From positions 16,902,501 to 16,966,500 of the forward strand of contig CM076949.1 of NCBI GenBank assembly GCA_039566865.1: a stretch of 64,000 nucleotides of DNA, in the 5' to 3' direction. Source of the stretch: Aurelia coerulea (Eukaryota > Cnidaria > Scyphozoa > Semaeostomeae > Ulmaridae). The notes beneath the pieces are model-generated. The model was not told where the DNA came from. It did not search any database and saw only the letters and a program-made list of their open reading frames with translations. This document shows positions 44,801 to 59,800 of the stretch, in pieces (the stretch's first letter is position 1; every line of letters begins with the position of its first letter). Position numbers and translations under genes: made by a program.

Positions 44801-47800
44801 GAAAGCTTGATCGACGTTTTTTTATCGTTTTCAGTGTTTTCGAAAACAAAAATTTTAAGAAACTCGCTTGTAGCTCTAAAAACTGAAAACAGAAAAATTT
44901 GCAAAAAATCTTAGAATCTAATTCAGGCCTTCTGCTGAAGATCAAGTCATAAATCTTCAAAATCGGTCTTGTGTACGATTTATCGTGGCCTGCCAAAAGT
45001 GCATAGTTTATTTTGGCGCACCCGGTATATATAGTGGCTGCGATTTCTTTTTTCAAATTTAGAAGCTGAATGTTAAAGGTATGAATCGCACACAAAATCT
45101 ACAAATTGCCCAATGTTGCGTCCAATTATTATAGAAATTGCTGCGTCCAATTGTTGTTAATGCTGAAATTAATGCTGCGTCCACTTATTATAGAAATTGA
45201 GCTCGAATGGTTGCATGATGAGTGCAACTACCACAAAGTTTCTTGATCATTGGCTACGATGCTATCTGTTCCCAATGCCTTAACTTTCCAAGCTTCGTAT
45301 GGATTCGTAATTATTGCCCATAGTTTATTCACAAGTGAACATTGATGAATTCATAGCAATTCTTACTAATTCACAACTACTTCTGCTAAGCAAGGACTCA
45401 TTCCTCATTTGATGAACCTTACCCATGCAGAAAGGAATTCCTTCGAATTTGTAGATGCTATGTTATGACAAGACTGTGCTGTACACTTCGTTTTTGATAA
45501 TTCACAGTGGTAAAAGAGAACTCAAGTGGCCTGCATATGGAGAGTACAGTTACTTGTCACACAAGCACTGGGTAAAAATACTTCAGGTAAGTAGTTAAAC
45601 AAACATTAAAGAAATACTATCACACAGATGATTGGCTCCTAAAAGCAGTGCGATCATATTTTATGCAAAGAGGCATATTTTGTACCTAAGTAGAAAAGTG
45701 CGAATGAGTATAAATCAATAGGATACGCCCGTTTTCGGAGCCAATCAGGTGCGTGACAGTAATCCTTTAAGAGCTACCTTGCTCTTGAAATTAGTAAAAG
45801 TGTAAAGAAAGGAAGATAGCTCCACTAACGAAACGAATCGCTTCCTGTCCACCTTTTGGTTTTTAAATAAGAGTTTGTTAAATTGCGTGCCCTATGTGCC
45901 CTCGTGCCTTTGATGATCTGCAAACCTGATGGCCAGGTCCTTGGGAGATTAGCGAAAAACTTCTCTACCAATTGTTTTGTAAATTTACATCACACAAACC
46001 TCATTGTTTAGGAGACAGCTGGCTAGAAAATCAAAGAAACAAAAACTTTCCCCTTAGTTTATCGTCTGCTCTATTATTTTCTTATACCGGGTGACTCAAC
46101 ATGAACGTCACGCACGAGATCTTGCATAGCTGTCTAAAATCAAAACTTATCGACATTTGCTTTGTATCATCATTATCAAAGGTTTGGCTATCATTGGAGA
46201 TGCTGCATGGTCACTTTAAGGTAACTCTGCTTTCCGCTCTAGTGCACAGCGAAATGCCGTTTCGCAAAACCACTCTCCTCAGAAAACAGTTAATTTCTCC
46301 AATATTATTCGGCCTATCGAAAAGCAGTAAAAAGGATGTTGTTCTGTATAATCTGGGCAATCGAAAGATGTATAAATCGCAATGTTTCCATCAACCCTGG
46401 TTTCGCAAATCCTAGTTCAAATCTTTTTGCTAATTTCAGAAAAGTGAATTTATCTCCAAAACTACTCGAAAAATGTTCGATTTTTTTTCGTTCCATCTTT
46501 AGCTAGGTTGTTGATCTTCAACTTTGCGAAGTCTGATTGAAAAAGCTAGGCTAGATTTCCTGCAATCGAATTTCGAATTTCGTATTTCTGTTTACTTTTC
46601 GACCGCGAAATGGAGAAACCTTGGTCAACAGATTACCATGCTATGAAGCACGCTTGCAAAAGCTCAGGCTTGAAATAACTTTCAGAAATTTTTTCATTGG
46701 CAAACAAATGAACGTCATCTTTTGGGAATACCATACGCAGGTCACAAAAGACATCCTTAGTGCGCTTGTAAAAGTATCATTTGCATCTATTGATTAAAAA
46801 TTACTGATTTTTACCAGCAACTTCACGAAACTATGCTATGGGTGTCTTTCGAGACTTTCGTAAGCATTCACAGATTATCAATTTCTTTTAGAGTCCACAA
46901 TGAGCATAATAGATCTTAGATCAATAACTATTCTTTTGCAAAAACAGTCTACGGGCGCCCAAATCGCCCCCCATGGGCTAAACCGCCGACCAACGCTCCC
47001 CCCCTTCGATGTCGAAAAGTAAACAGAAATGTTAAATTCGATTGCAGGAAATCTAGCCTAGCTTTTTCAATCAGACTTGGCAAAGTTGTAGATCAACTAC
47101 TTAGCTAAAGATGGAGTGAAAAAAATCGAAACTTTTTCGAGTAGTTTTGGAGGTACATCCACTTTTCTGAAATCAGCAAAAAGATTTGAGCAAGGATTTG
47201 CGATGCCAGGGTTGACGGAAACATTGCGATTTATACATCTTTCGATTGCCCAGATTATACAGAACAACATCCTTTTTACCGCTTTTCGATAGACCGAATA
47301 ATATTGGAGAAATTAACTGTTTTCTGAGGAGAGTGGTTTTACGAAACGGCATCTCGCTGTGCACTAGAGCGGAAAGCAGAGTTACCTTAAGCCATGATTA
47401 CCGTCCAAAAACCAGATTAAAAAAACTTTATAAGCCGATATTTCTGATTTAGGGGAGATTTGACGCACGGGAAGATATATTGACTGGGCACTGCTTCTTA
47501 TTCAAATTTTATGCTCCCTAGCAAATCTGGAATTCGTCTTTCTTGTCATCTTCCAAAAATTGACTGGAAAAGGAGGGAGGAGTCAGAGAAATGAACATAT
47601 TACCATGTTTTTAAAATCAGCTTTGCAGAGATTAGTCATATCTTAAATTGACCAACAAACGACATCTCAAAAGATAGCTGAGCCCTTCAGCTACATGCTG
47701 AAACCTTGTTAGTGTTCATAACACTTGCTTTCAGGAAGCTATATGCGATCCAGCCCGTGAAATTTTTTTGGATCACCCGGTATAGTTAACTCTACTAAAT

Positions 47801-50800
47801 CAAGACTTTTTTTCCAGCATGGTGGAGTCGTGTTCCTTTATCATCCATGTGTTAATCATTCGACTGTCAATAAGTTAAGAACTCTGGCTGAGTCATGCAT
47901 GCTTCGCTTTGTGCTGACCCCATGTGAGAAACTTTCCCTTGACAAGGTAAAGTATCGAGCAAATGTTTTTTTCATCAATAGTTATATGTTTCACCGGAAC
48001 ATTCACTCCCCATTTTAAAACCACTATGACAGGGTGAGTACGAAGGACACTTCGCTTTATAGCAAAGAGAGGGCCTGTTCCAATGAGTTGATACTGAGGG
48101 AGGAGGGTTAATTGATTGATTTTGCCGTGCACGGTGATTTTGTTCAGACTGACAGTTCAAACCTTTCTAGCAGTTAAATTACTGAAGTATGGATCCATAT
48201 TTTCCGCTCAGAACAAGTTTGATTTTCAGGCAGTCTAAAGTTGCAGCGTGGCCGCTAAAACCCTGTGGGTGACAATGACTCTTTGATAATAATACTTTGG
48301 CTGATGTCCTTAGCTATCATTCATTTAGGGTAGTTGGCTCTTTGCTTGGTTCTTAAACGTTGATTTTCTGGAGAAAGAATATTGAAAGAAAATATGCAAG
48401 TTTTGCATCCTAAAAGGACCATCATCAGTGCTTGGGGGGGGGGGGTACTTGGTATATTTTGCTGACGGGATGTGCACTCCTTTCCGGGTATCGTCTTTGC
48501 CTCTTTTCTCTAACGCCGGTTATCAAAAGGGTTATTTCATTCTTTTTTGACGAATTTTTACGTTTTGGGGTATGCTTTTCGCCGATTTTTTCTAAAGCTG
48601 GCTGTCATTTCTAGGGAAAATTTCAAAAGCTGGGTGAAAAAAATTTTCATGGAGTGCACACCCCCGTACAAGAAGTCAAGTACCTCCCCCGGGCATCAGT
48701 GTCAGGTATTCCTTGGAAAAGACAGTTTCGAAGAAACTGAACTCTTCTGCTTGATGAGTGTAAGTCATTGAAAAAGAGCTTTCTGTCAATTGAAAGGTTG
48801 GCTGTTCTATTATTTTTGGAAAGATTAAGCCAAAGTTCAAGGCTAGTTTCAGCTGACGGTGTTTCAATATTTTATGTTCTTCTCCATTCCTCTGTAATCA
48901 TGGACACTTTCTCTTTCTTTACAGCCTTTGGCTTTGGTCTCATGGGGTTGTTTCCTCCTGATGAATAGCGTTGATTATACAGAGTGCAAGCTTTGGATTA
49001 AATCTCACGCGTACAAAGGTCCTGCATCCCATGTTCACAAAAATGGTACATATGAAGAGAAGCTAGTTAAAGCAGCAAAAATATTGACTGACATCAAGGA
49101 CTCGTTTTTATGCCCTGATGAGGAGGAAAAGGTTCGTTGTCAATTTGACTTTCTTTTATATTTCCCTATGGCAAGGGCAGCAACTCTTTTATGCAATTTT
49201 ATTGGCTAAGAGCAAAATAATATGACATGACGTAGTGATCTCAATACGTAACGATCCAAATTCCAACAAGAGCAGCATGAAATGTTTGCCACTTCAATGG
49301 CTTTCTGGAAGATCTTTGATCCTTTTGTCTTTAAAAATTGTCATTCTATACCTTGCCTTAAAAGAGGGCTTCACGCAGCAAACCCCTAGCCATAGCACAT
49401 AAAGCCATAAAGTACTCTCTGCTTTGAGAAATATCGAAAATATAAACTTTCAGCCTGTGCACGAAACATTTCCAGCTCGGTTTTATCTGACGCCTTTCTG
49501 TTAATATTTTCTGGTTTGCCATCGGAAGCAGATGTTACAGACGTTTTCAAAAATAAGATGTTACAACTTTACAGGATGTCCTCATAAAAGTGTTCCACGT
49601 TTGCTGAAATGTGCAGTCATGAATTTACCATTGATTTTAACCAACGATAAGTCATTTCATAGTAGAAAGAAAAATCAAAGAAACAAATTCTAGTCGGAAA
49701 AATTAATCAAAGCGTTTTAAAGTTATTACGTTTTACAGTCGGTGCTATGAATTTTCAAATGTGGAAACATTTTTGGCTCACATGCAAGGGCGGCTGGCCC
49801 TGCTATTAGTGCTTTTAGTCTTGGGCAGAGATTGCCCAAGAAATACCGTTATAAAATACTTTTTCCGTGGTTCTTTCAGCTGTGTGTTAGGACCTTTACA
49901 GTTTGTTGAAAACAGACGACCTCAGCATATTCAATTACATAAAAGCATCATTGTATTGGTCTCTTTTGAAATCTAATGCCGGTTAACAAACATTTAACAA
50001 TACCAATGACGTACCGCCATTGCCACAGAGTTCTCCAATTGTTTTCTTTGAATGACATGGCCACGCTATTAGTTTTCTGATTCTAATAGCAGCAACAGGG
50101 CAACATTTCGTTTTCAATACACCAAGAAGTTTGTTTTGATTTGGGGATTGACCAATCAGATCACGCTATTTTCAAAGATGGCGGCCCGCTGTAAACAAGC
50201 AAACCTCCGAAAAAGGGCTAAAACCTAACTTTGCTTTTGTTCCACGGATTTGCGGTTTTCGAATATTTTTAAACAATAACAACGAATTTCTTAAATGATT
50301 CTGATGCACACTACCAATGTGGATTTTCCCGATATTCGGCCTAAATCAAGAGTAACAGGGTGTTTAATCTAACGAAAAAATCGCACGATTTCAGACCATA
50401 CCCTCGCCATTACTTGTGCAAATAATTTGCAGGAAAATTACTTGGAAATCAAAAAAAGCCAGAAAAGATTATTTTACAGGTCATACGACCTTGAAATTGA
50501 CACTTTCGAATTTATTTTTTAATCCCAATTTGTGAAGGAGCCCACAAAGGTCAAGTGGCTTTCTATTGGTTATAGAAACAATGTATCTCTAGCCTATGTA
50601 ACATTTTGCAAAAAATGTTCTGACAAGGGGACTCGATCTTTTTGCTGTATCAAAGTGGGTTTTTAACTCTTCACATACCCATTCACTGTTCAGCTCAGCT
50701 CTCCAAGGGGGCGAAATTTTATAGGAATGTTTCGGCGGGAAAAATTTGGCGGGAAAATCTTAGTTCTTGTGCCGGCTAAATTTTGGCCGAATGTTGTAGG

Positions 50801-53800
50801 CTGAAGTATGCCTGTGTTTACGGAAAAGGTTTGCGAGAGGAGGATTTTCACAGAAATGTGGGAATCCCTTTCCCTTACATGAAGTATGAATAAAGAATGA
50901 TACAGAAACGAAGATTGTTAATATCAAATCTAATGGCCTTCAAAAGCAACTGTTGTTAATATCAAATCTAATGGCCTTCAAAAGCAACTGAACGTGTTCA
51001 AAAATTGGCAAAAGATGATCAAACTTCAACAAGAGCAATGACCAAGTTGGTTGAACCGGTTTGTAAAATGTCATCGTGATCACCATAATGGCTTTTTTGA
51101 TTAAAATCGTTGATCACAGCACACAATGAGTAACACAAATTTTTTAGCCAGTTTCTTGAATTTTAGGCCATTTTACTCAAAAGTTTGTGACTAGTCTCTT
51201 TATGTCTTGGGAGTACCTTGTGATGAAATTTCAAAGCAAGTATTAACAGAAATTGCACTAAAAAAATTCAGAAATTTTCAGTACTGCACAGTACCTAAGT
51301 ACTTTCAGGTGACCTAGGAAAATGTTAACTTCAAATTAAAAAGGTTCGTAGCTTTTTTAATCCGAGTGTATAGTTTGGTTCCATCATGTTTGAAAAAACA
51401 AACAAAGCCTGCAGTTTCTCACAAGCAGTTTCTTGCATTAAAAAGATACGCGTATACCCTTTAGATATTCTAGTTGTAAATTTTAGTTCATTGCGAATTT
51501 CATTGCGAATGTGGCCCTTGGAATACAAAATATATAATTCTTATTGCGTCCTCCACCCTGCTGATTTGGTGTACTTTTAACTGCGTTTTTGAAATTGTTT
51601 ACCATGAATGGGACAGTTTTGCCAACTATAACGAAAAAACTTTCATCACAGTAAATGTAAAACTTACCCGTTCTTGTTTTTGTACATTAGACTGCATGTC
51701 TGTTGTAGCTATATGGGATTATGGGAGTTGTGGAGCCAACCCTGCTCTCAAGGCTTTCTGAACTTCAAGAATACTACCTTGCATCTCACAGAAAATGTGA
51801 CAAACCCGGATATTATGTGATGAGTCCTGCTAGTGAATCTTCATGGTTGTGGCCACTCATTTCACACAGATTCAGAATGCATTTTGCCAGCAATCAGTGA
51901 AAGCCCTATTTGTTGCGAATTCTTGAGTGGGAGATGGAAAAATGCGATGAAGGCAAACTCATCAATTTAATGTGGCTTCCAACTCACTGAAGACGATGAT
52001 ATCTTGATAGGACAACGAGATGACGATAACGATGGAACAGTGTCAGATGAATTCGTTGGGTTGGAGGCAACAGACGATCAAAGGGCGCTGATACTGGAGG
52101 AAAGTATCTTGAGATGGTGCCAATCTGATATGCCAGAGCAATGGTTGTAAGAATTTCCCATCTTAGTTCAGTTAAAGTATAGCTTCGATAGTTTATTTTT
52201 ATGTAACGTTGTTTTTGCAAAGCGCTTGCTATTTCAGTTCATCGCAAATGTCCAACTGATATGGTTCTATGACCCTTAACATAAAATAGCAACACGCCCC
52301 CTTCCTGGAAATCTACACTTTTGATCGACGAAGCAGTCAACCCCTTTGACTTTAACTCATTAGGACTAAAGATCTATTTTTATTTGTCAATTTCAAAGTG
52401 GAATGACACGTAAAATGATATTTTCGGGCATGTTTTAATTCCCAAGTAATTTTCTTGCAAATTATTTGAACAAGCAATGGCGAGGGTATGGTCTGAAACC
52501 GTGTGATTTTTTCATTAGTTTCAACACCCTGTTACTCTTGATTTAGGCAGAATATCGGGAAAATGCACATTGGAAGTGTGCATCAGCATTTATATTTAAG
52601 AAATTCGTTGTTATTGCATGAAAATATTCGAAAACCGCAAATCCGTGGAACAAAAACAAAGATTAGTTTTAGCCCTTTTTCGAAAGTTTGTTTGTTTACA
52701 GCGGGCCGCCATCTTTGAAAATAGCGTAATCTGATTGGTCAATCCCCAAATCAAAACAAGCTTCTCGGTCTATTGAAAACGAAATGTTGCCCTGTTAATA
52801 GCAGCAAGTCTCTATCAAAGATGCCGCAGCTATGTAAACTTTTGTTTCAATCTGTCAGTCAAATGCTTCATCAATGACTTAACCCTATCTGGACCGGGCT
52901 TTTTTGAGCATCCTCAGGCCGAGGGGGGGCTAAATTAGCCCCCCCCCCTCAGAACTCCGAATTGACAAGGGCTAGTAAGATGAAATTTGGTCATAATATG
53001 TAACTTAATGTGAAACGTCCGAATATCTAATTTATTTTACTCTAATTGTTGTATTTTCGATGACGTCATCAATTTTCTTTGTTTTAGGCCAAAAACAGTA
53101 CTCTTACAGATTTAACTGTAAAAACTTACTCACGAGAAATATTATGCTTCTGATAACTTTAATTAACAGATAAAATATCTACGTTTCTGAAAAACATAAT
53201 TTTTTGAAAAAATTATGGAATTGATAAACTTATATTTATTACCTAAATTCATTAGATATATGACGTCATGAATGACGTAATACAAAAGAAATACCAAAAA
53301 AATTGGTTATTTCCATATTTTCTTATTGATTTATGGTTGCTCTGAAAATTTAATCCATTTATCTCACTTCTGTCAAGAATTATCTTAGTTTGGAGTTATA
53401 AAGGGTTTGACCGTAAAACAAACAAGATATCAAAACTACTCTCTGAAAAAATTGTTATATTTCCAAAAATACATGACATATCTTGTAGAAATTTTGGAGA
53501 AAGATGCGAAAAGGATAGTTAGGAAAAGTCACGAAAAATAATTTGCGTAGAAATTATCATAAAAAAGATACCCAGACAAAACTGGTAGGGGGGGCTATTT
53601 TAGCCCCCCCCCCCGGTCCAGGTAGGGTTAAGGCAGCCACGCTATTTGTTTCCCAAATCTAATAGCACGGGCAACTTCAGTCATAAGCCTTCTCGAAGTA
53701 CGCACGAAAATAGGAAATAATTTTGAACAGAGGTTTTCGAAATGAACTGTATTGTTGACAGCTCTTCTCTTTGGAATGTTGCTAAGGTTTTTTCCTTATT

Positions 53801-56800
53801 TTTAACCCAAGATAGACTCGGGCATGAACAGGGCTTACAACTGAAACAGGCAGGCAGACCTGAACCAAAGTTTACAATTAAGGCTCGAATTAAGGACAGG
53901 TCTTCAAAATCGTTACTATACTACAGTAAAATAGATCAGGTAAACAATGATTTTGATTGTCTTGAGAAGTCGTATTTACTTTAGGTAAAATCTGGAACGC
54001 TATTGAGGAGTTGGTAATGGCAGACCGAGACAAAACGTAGCTTTCGCTGTTCATGCATTCACACCAGGCTACTTGCTGTTAGAATCATGATTCTAATAGC
54101 ACGGCTCTGGTATGGAAGGCTGAGAGCCGCAGATTATCAACTCGATCTATCTATATTCATAAGTTTAACTCCCAGCCGTACAGCATATCACCCCGTAACC
54201 GTAGTACTTCTAACTTGTGTTTCTGTGGTTTGAACATTCAAGGTCTTCAGCCAAATGAAGAGAGTTGTTGCTCCTGAGAGGTCTCAAGCTTGTAAACAAA
54301 TTTCAAACGTTGAATAGGCGCTATCCAATAGGCTTTAAGAAACTTTTCCCAGAAAAGGAGCACTTCTCCGGGAGACTAGAGGGCGTGGCCCCAAAGATTT
54401 TTCCTGGGGCTTTGCTTGCGACTAATAGCAACTCATTCTGACTCCCAGCCGCCCCTGCTCACATGGTATATGACTAATTGTAATAATATGTAACCATTCT
54501 AATTTGGGAGCAAGGAAAAAGTTCCAGCCTTGAAAATTCATAGAACCAAGAGCAGGGGAGACCGGGGAAAAATGTAACACGGGAAATTGTAACACTGGCT
54601 CTCACACCTTGCAGAAAATTGCAAAAAAAACTGAATTTTGCACAGAACATGCTCATTCTAACCCTCTACATACGTCTTGAGATACAGGAATGTTCAGGGG
54701 GTTGTAACACTTGACCATTGATTTTAAAACTATCACAGTGTTACAAAAATTGGCTCCAAGCGATGGAAACTAAGGTCTATTTCATTCCAAGAGATGCAAC
54801 TACAATCTCATCTACCTCCAAGAGCGCAATTTATCATTATTTAGACGATATAGCTGATTTTTCAAAAAGTGTTGCAATTGACCCCGGTCTCCCCTACTTG
54901 AAAGATTTCAATGATTTCGATTTCAGTTGAAAGCCAATGGATCAAACTCTTCTTGTGAATTCTTGTTCTGTGGAATCTTCTGGCATCCATTTTAAAACAC
55001 ACTTTAGCTCAATTTAATTTACATTAATTTTCTGTTTTTCTTCAGCTAAAGCTATAGTCAACAGTGGCGAATCTAGCGGTCATGCTGCTCATGCTCAGCA
55101 TGATCAACAATTTTCAGAGATATCATGAATATTTTTTCACCAGAAAAATATTTCTTTGACAAACTTTCTTTAAAATCACAACATATGTCATAGTACAACA
55201 AATTTTACCCTTTGTATCTTGACCTGTCGATACCTTGGTCCCCTGTGTTAACTCGTGCTCGATTCGGAGCACCAGACCTATCATAGGGTTTATATACTAA
55301 TGTTGTAGCTACACTGTGTAGTTATGGTCAAATTTCCCAATGCGCCAGTTTTCGACATAAGGTCCTGCGGAAGTTCAAAAGCAGGATACGCATTGAAACA
55401 ATGGAAATGATGACGATATAAACTTTGTTTTGTGAGATTGACTGGCCTAGGCTCCGTTCAAGATGAAGTGTCAGTGCCCCTACATACACGTCTAGTTGGA
55501 GAATTATTATTTGAATTTTGATTATTGTGGAATGCAAAGATTCACTGGAAGTCCTTCTTTATCGAGGGAGACATTGTGCAGCCTAGTTCTCAAGAAAATC
55601 TTGTGCAGCTTCAGGCTAGCAGAAGCCAGAAAGGGAGGGTATGTGATTGTAGGCCTAGGCCAATAACTAAACGCCAACTGCAAAGCAAAGCTTGTTCTGA
55701 AGAGGAAGGACAGTGTCCCAAGATATTCCAAGAAGTCTCGTGGTAAATGAAGGAAGGTAGAAAGGTAGGCTGTGGGGGAAATTCCAGTACTGTGAAAATA
55801 AATGATTAAGAAACTATTTATTTTGATAAAGGATGTGCCTAACATATTTTACAGTTTTTTCACTCGTTTCCTGTATCATATTACTCGAAAAGTACTTGAG
55901 CAATGTCTAAACATTGGAAATGCTTACAAAAACATCGTTTTGAAATGTTCATAAGGGCATAGGCAGTGACCATGAAGATTGTTATAGAACCTGTAAGAAA
56001 CTCATAAGAAACTCTGAGTACTGAAAATCTGATATTTTTAAGAAACTTTCAGTAACGAGCAAAATTCTTAGTTTCTCATAAAGAAATATGCGCAAGCCTA
56101 GTATTTTAGACTTACCTTGGAAGAAAATTGTCCTGTTCTTGCAGTATTATCATAATTTATTGCTGACAAAAGGAACTTTTGCAAGATAATTTTCTCTCTG
56201 TATTATTATTATCTCCAAGGTACTTTGCTTTGGCTAGGAAGGGGGGGGGTGGTCAGGTTACTCTTTGGGTCTAAAACTTTGACAAAAAAATAATATTTTT
56301 GGGTTTGTCATTTTTACAAGAATTTCTATGAGTTCCCTGAACTTCTGGATTATTTTCTGGGTCTCAAACTGAGAAAAATTGAATAGAATATAAAAATGAA
56401 TTTACAAACAAAATCAAAGTCAAGCAGCATTATCAAAATACGCGAACATTTAAATATATACATTACATGAAATCTATCAGTTCAGGGCATTTTCCATATA
56501 TTGTTGATGACAAAGAATATATAGTTTTGGCTATGTAGGCTAAGAAAAGTTATCTTGTGGGTCCATTTTGATGCTAGAAATTTTTTTTGGTTGATATTTT
56601 GTACCACAGCCAGAGCACCCTTACCCTATTTATATAAGAATAACCCCCACCAGGTTATTATCAGCATATGTGTTACTAACCAAATGAGCTTTCCAAGAGA
56701 ACTTTGCTTTTTCTGCTTCCCTTCTCCCTTCTGCTTAACAAGATATTCCTGTGATCTGGGACTTGAGTTTCAGTCAATGATCTTTTCATTGAGGATTAAA

Positions 56801-59800
56801 CAATGGCAACTGCTCAACAGAAATGATTGTATGATAGTCAAAGTTCAGTTGTAAGTACTATCCATAGCGAGAACTCGCTGACCATGTGTCTTTTTAGCTA
56901 TGGATGGTACATTGTTGTATTGCAAGTATCGTGTTTTAGTTTTAATGACATATATATATAAAGACTTAAACTGACCAAGTAACATCTCAAAAGATAGCTG
57001 AACCCTTCAGCTACATGCTGATACCGTGTTTGTGTTCATAACTTTTGCTTTCAGAAAACTGTGTGTGACCTTGCTCGTGAAGTTTGTTTGGGTCACCCGG
57101 TATATGAATTCGACTTAATGAAAATTCTTGGTTGCAAGGTCCTGATAAATGTCCTAAAGCACTTGTGTATAAGTCATTGCAGCAATATGAAATAGTTCTA
57201 CTGGCTGAGTTGGCAAAAATCCCCGCTTTCGAAAATGCATAGCACCAAGAGTACTTGACAGATTGAAATGATTCAAATTTTAATCAAAATCCAACAGATC
57301 AAACTTCTCGTGATTTTTCTCGTGATTTTTCTCGTGTTTTATGAGTACTGAAGGTGTTGTGGCGCAGTGGTGTAATCCTCTGACATTGCAGCCACAGCCA
57401 GAACAGTCAGGTGAACAGGATTTGATCGCAGGTAGAGCCCCGCCAATTGAGCGTCGTGGATTAGGTCTTCTCTACTTCTGCGATCCCAGCGCTTGGCGCT
57501 AAAAACCGCAACTTATCCTTCACTGAAAATATCGGTATATTCTACCTCGTTCTACGTTACGAAAATATTTGGTTGCGAAATCCCTGAAAAATGGCCTGCG
57601 ACTCTTGATTAAATCGTAAGGAATCTCCTCAACCAGACCAATGCGCAAGGGCATTTCACCTCTCCCGTTTTACATAGACGAGCTACACTAGTCCTTCAAT
57701 TTCGCTGTTGTTGTTGTTGCTAATTGCCAGCTCAATGATCTGTATTAGCGATAAATCAGTCATAAGGAGCATACAGTGATTGTGTAGCCAGTGTCACGAG
57801 GATAATGAAACATAAGATCCTTTTGGATGATTACAAAGTACGACCTGAGCTAAGCAAGCATAAGAAAACTGAATATTGATTTCTCCATAAGCCCAAATGA
57901 TCATTGATGCTGCTACAGTCAGAGAGATGAGTGTTGCTGCTAAAGTTGCCTTCAATAGAAAATCAAGCGCCTTTTATAAGGACAAGAATCGTTTGAAAGC
58001 AATATTTTGATCTTTATGTCAAACGAGGATGATACGCAAAAAATCGAAAGTCATTACCCCCAGTTTGCTTAGTTCGTGCATGAAACTATTGGTGCATCTA
58101 TCTCAAATTAGATGTCATGTGAGATTTACGATAACGCAAAATTGCTTATGCGGAACCCTGCAGAATGTTTCTATTCGCGGGCTTCTAATTTGAGGCAAGC
58201 AGTCACGAAGATAACCTCTGTGCAGAATCATATGCATGGAGATCTTTTGGTTCAGTGTGACCACGTGCCTTCCCCCAGTCAATGCGCCATTGTTTGCTGT
58301 AATTCTGCACCTTTCCTCTCAACTTCACCTGCGACGTTTGCATCTGTAGCTGTGTAGGAGGGGGGTCCTTCTACCTTCGGTGATGCTGCGAATGCTAGCC
58401 TCTGTGCAGGCCGCCGGTTACATCATCCTCTAAACTTGACTTATTTGCATAATGAATACTATCAATAAGTGGCTAATGATGCGTTCGTTCTAGAAAACGA
58501 TTGTTTCAACATAATTAAGCTGCTAATGAAGTCAAGAACGTGCCAATTCTGGGTAAATTTGTTGTTGTGCCAGGGTAAACATCGTGGTGATTTATCCATC
58601 TTATGGTGTCAAATCTGTCTAACATGAAATAAGCCGACGTCAAATGTTGCTATAGGATCGCGGGAAACTTCTGTCTTGTATGCGCTTTCTGTGCGCTTTC
58701 TTTGTTTCAGTGCCAATTAGCAGAGGTAAAACGTTAATCAATTGCTTTAACGAGCGTGACGGACTTTCTTTCTTTCTTTCTTTTTTCTTTCTTTCTTACT
58801 GACATGGAGCCCCCTCTTAGATTACAAAGTACTTTGTAATCAAAAATACGAGCCAACTCGATGAAGCAGACCAGATTTCTTGATATGCATCAGAACTATC
58901 AAATTCGATGTAGCGAGAGTCCAAAGACGTAGGGAACTGGGGGCATTGGTGGCATGTGCCCCCCAAGATTTTGCAACAAACCAAAAGGTGCCATTTTTGT
59001 CTCAGAATGAGCCTCTTTTAAAGACCAATGCGGACAGAAAGTAGTTTAATTTTGTTATTATTTACTTCGTGATTTAGTTATGTTTACTTCTCAATTTGTT
59101 TCATTGTGAAGGAAATCGGATATCTATCAGCTTTCATACTATTTTCTTCTATATATCTCATTTTTCCCGTCAAAAATCTGTTGTATATTACAGTGCCATT
59201 CTTACGAAAAAGTGCCTTTAAATTGCCGTGCCCCTCCAAGTTTAAGATGCTTCCTACTGCTCTGAGTAAAACTGAAGGATGACCCACAATATTGACAATT
59301 TTTTTACCCTATCCTGACAAGAGTTGCCACTATAACAGTGCCACATTTGTTTCTTGATAGTATTATATGGGTTTGTTGGTTCCCTTGGCAACAGTTATCC
59401 ATATCGAAGATTTCAAACAGTAAGGGCAGTGTGCCAGGTCAAAGAGGTCAAATTTTGAAAATTGCCTTGTAATGAGCTGGCCGCTGGATTAATGTTAGGA
59501 GCAAGTAGTGATTAGCCTTAATGAGGAAATGTGAATTGGCAACGTCGCCAAAGTTCATTGTTGGCCCAAATATATCAGAATTGTTTTGATTGTATACATT
59601 AACAATGCCTATAAATATCTAAGATGCTTCGCTGATTGTTTCGATTGTGTGCACAAATAATGCCCATTGTTACAACATTCCTGATTCCTATGTACCTATC
59701 TATATGTCTATGTCTATTCCTTCCGGTTGGAGCAAAAGCCCCTTCATAATGTTTTCATTCTTCAAACATAATTAAAGGCCCCCATTAGCCATGTTTGAAG

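Noticed and set aside
46101..47364. Matching ORFs (RKTTLLRKQLISPILFG) on opposite strands as related genes
   Set aside because: They are the two arms of one foldback element.
55539..55640. Possible extra exon in intron 7
   Set aside because: Open with a GTATGT donor but no pyrimidine tract, no family motif and no need for it in the phase chain.
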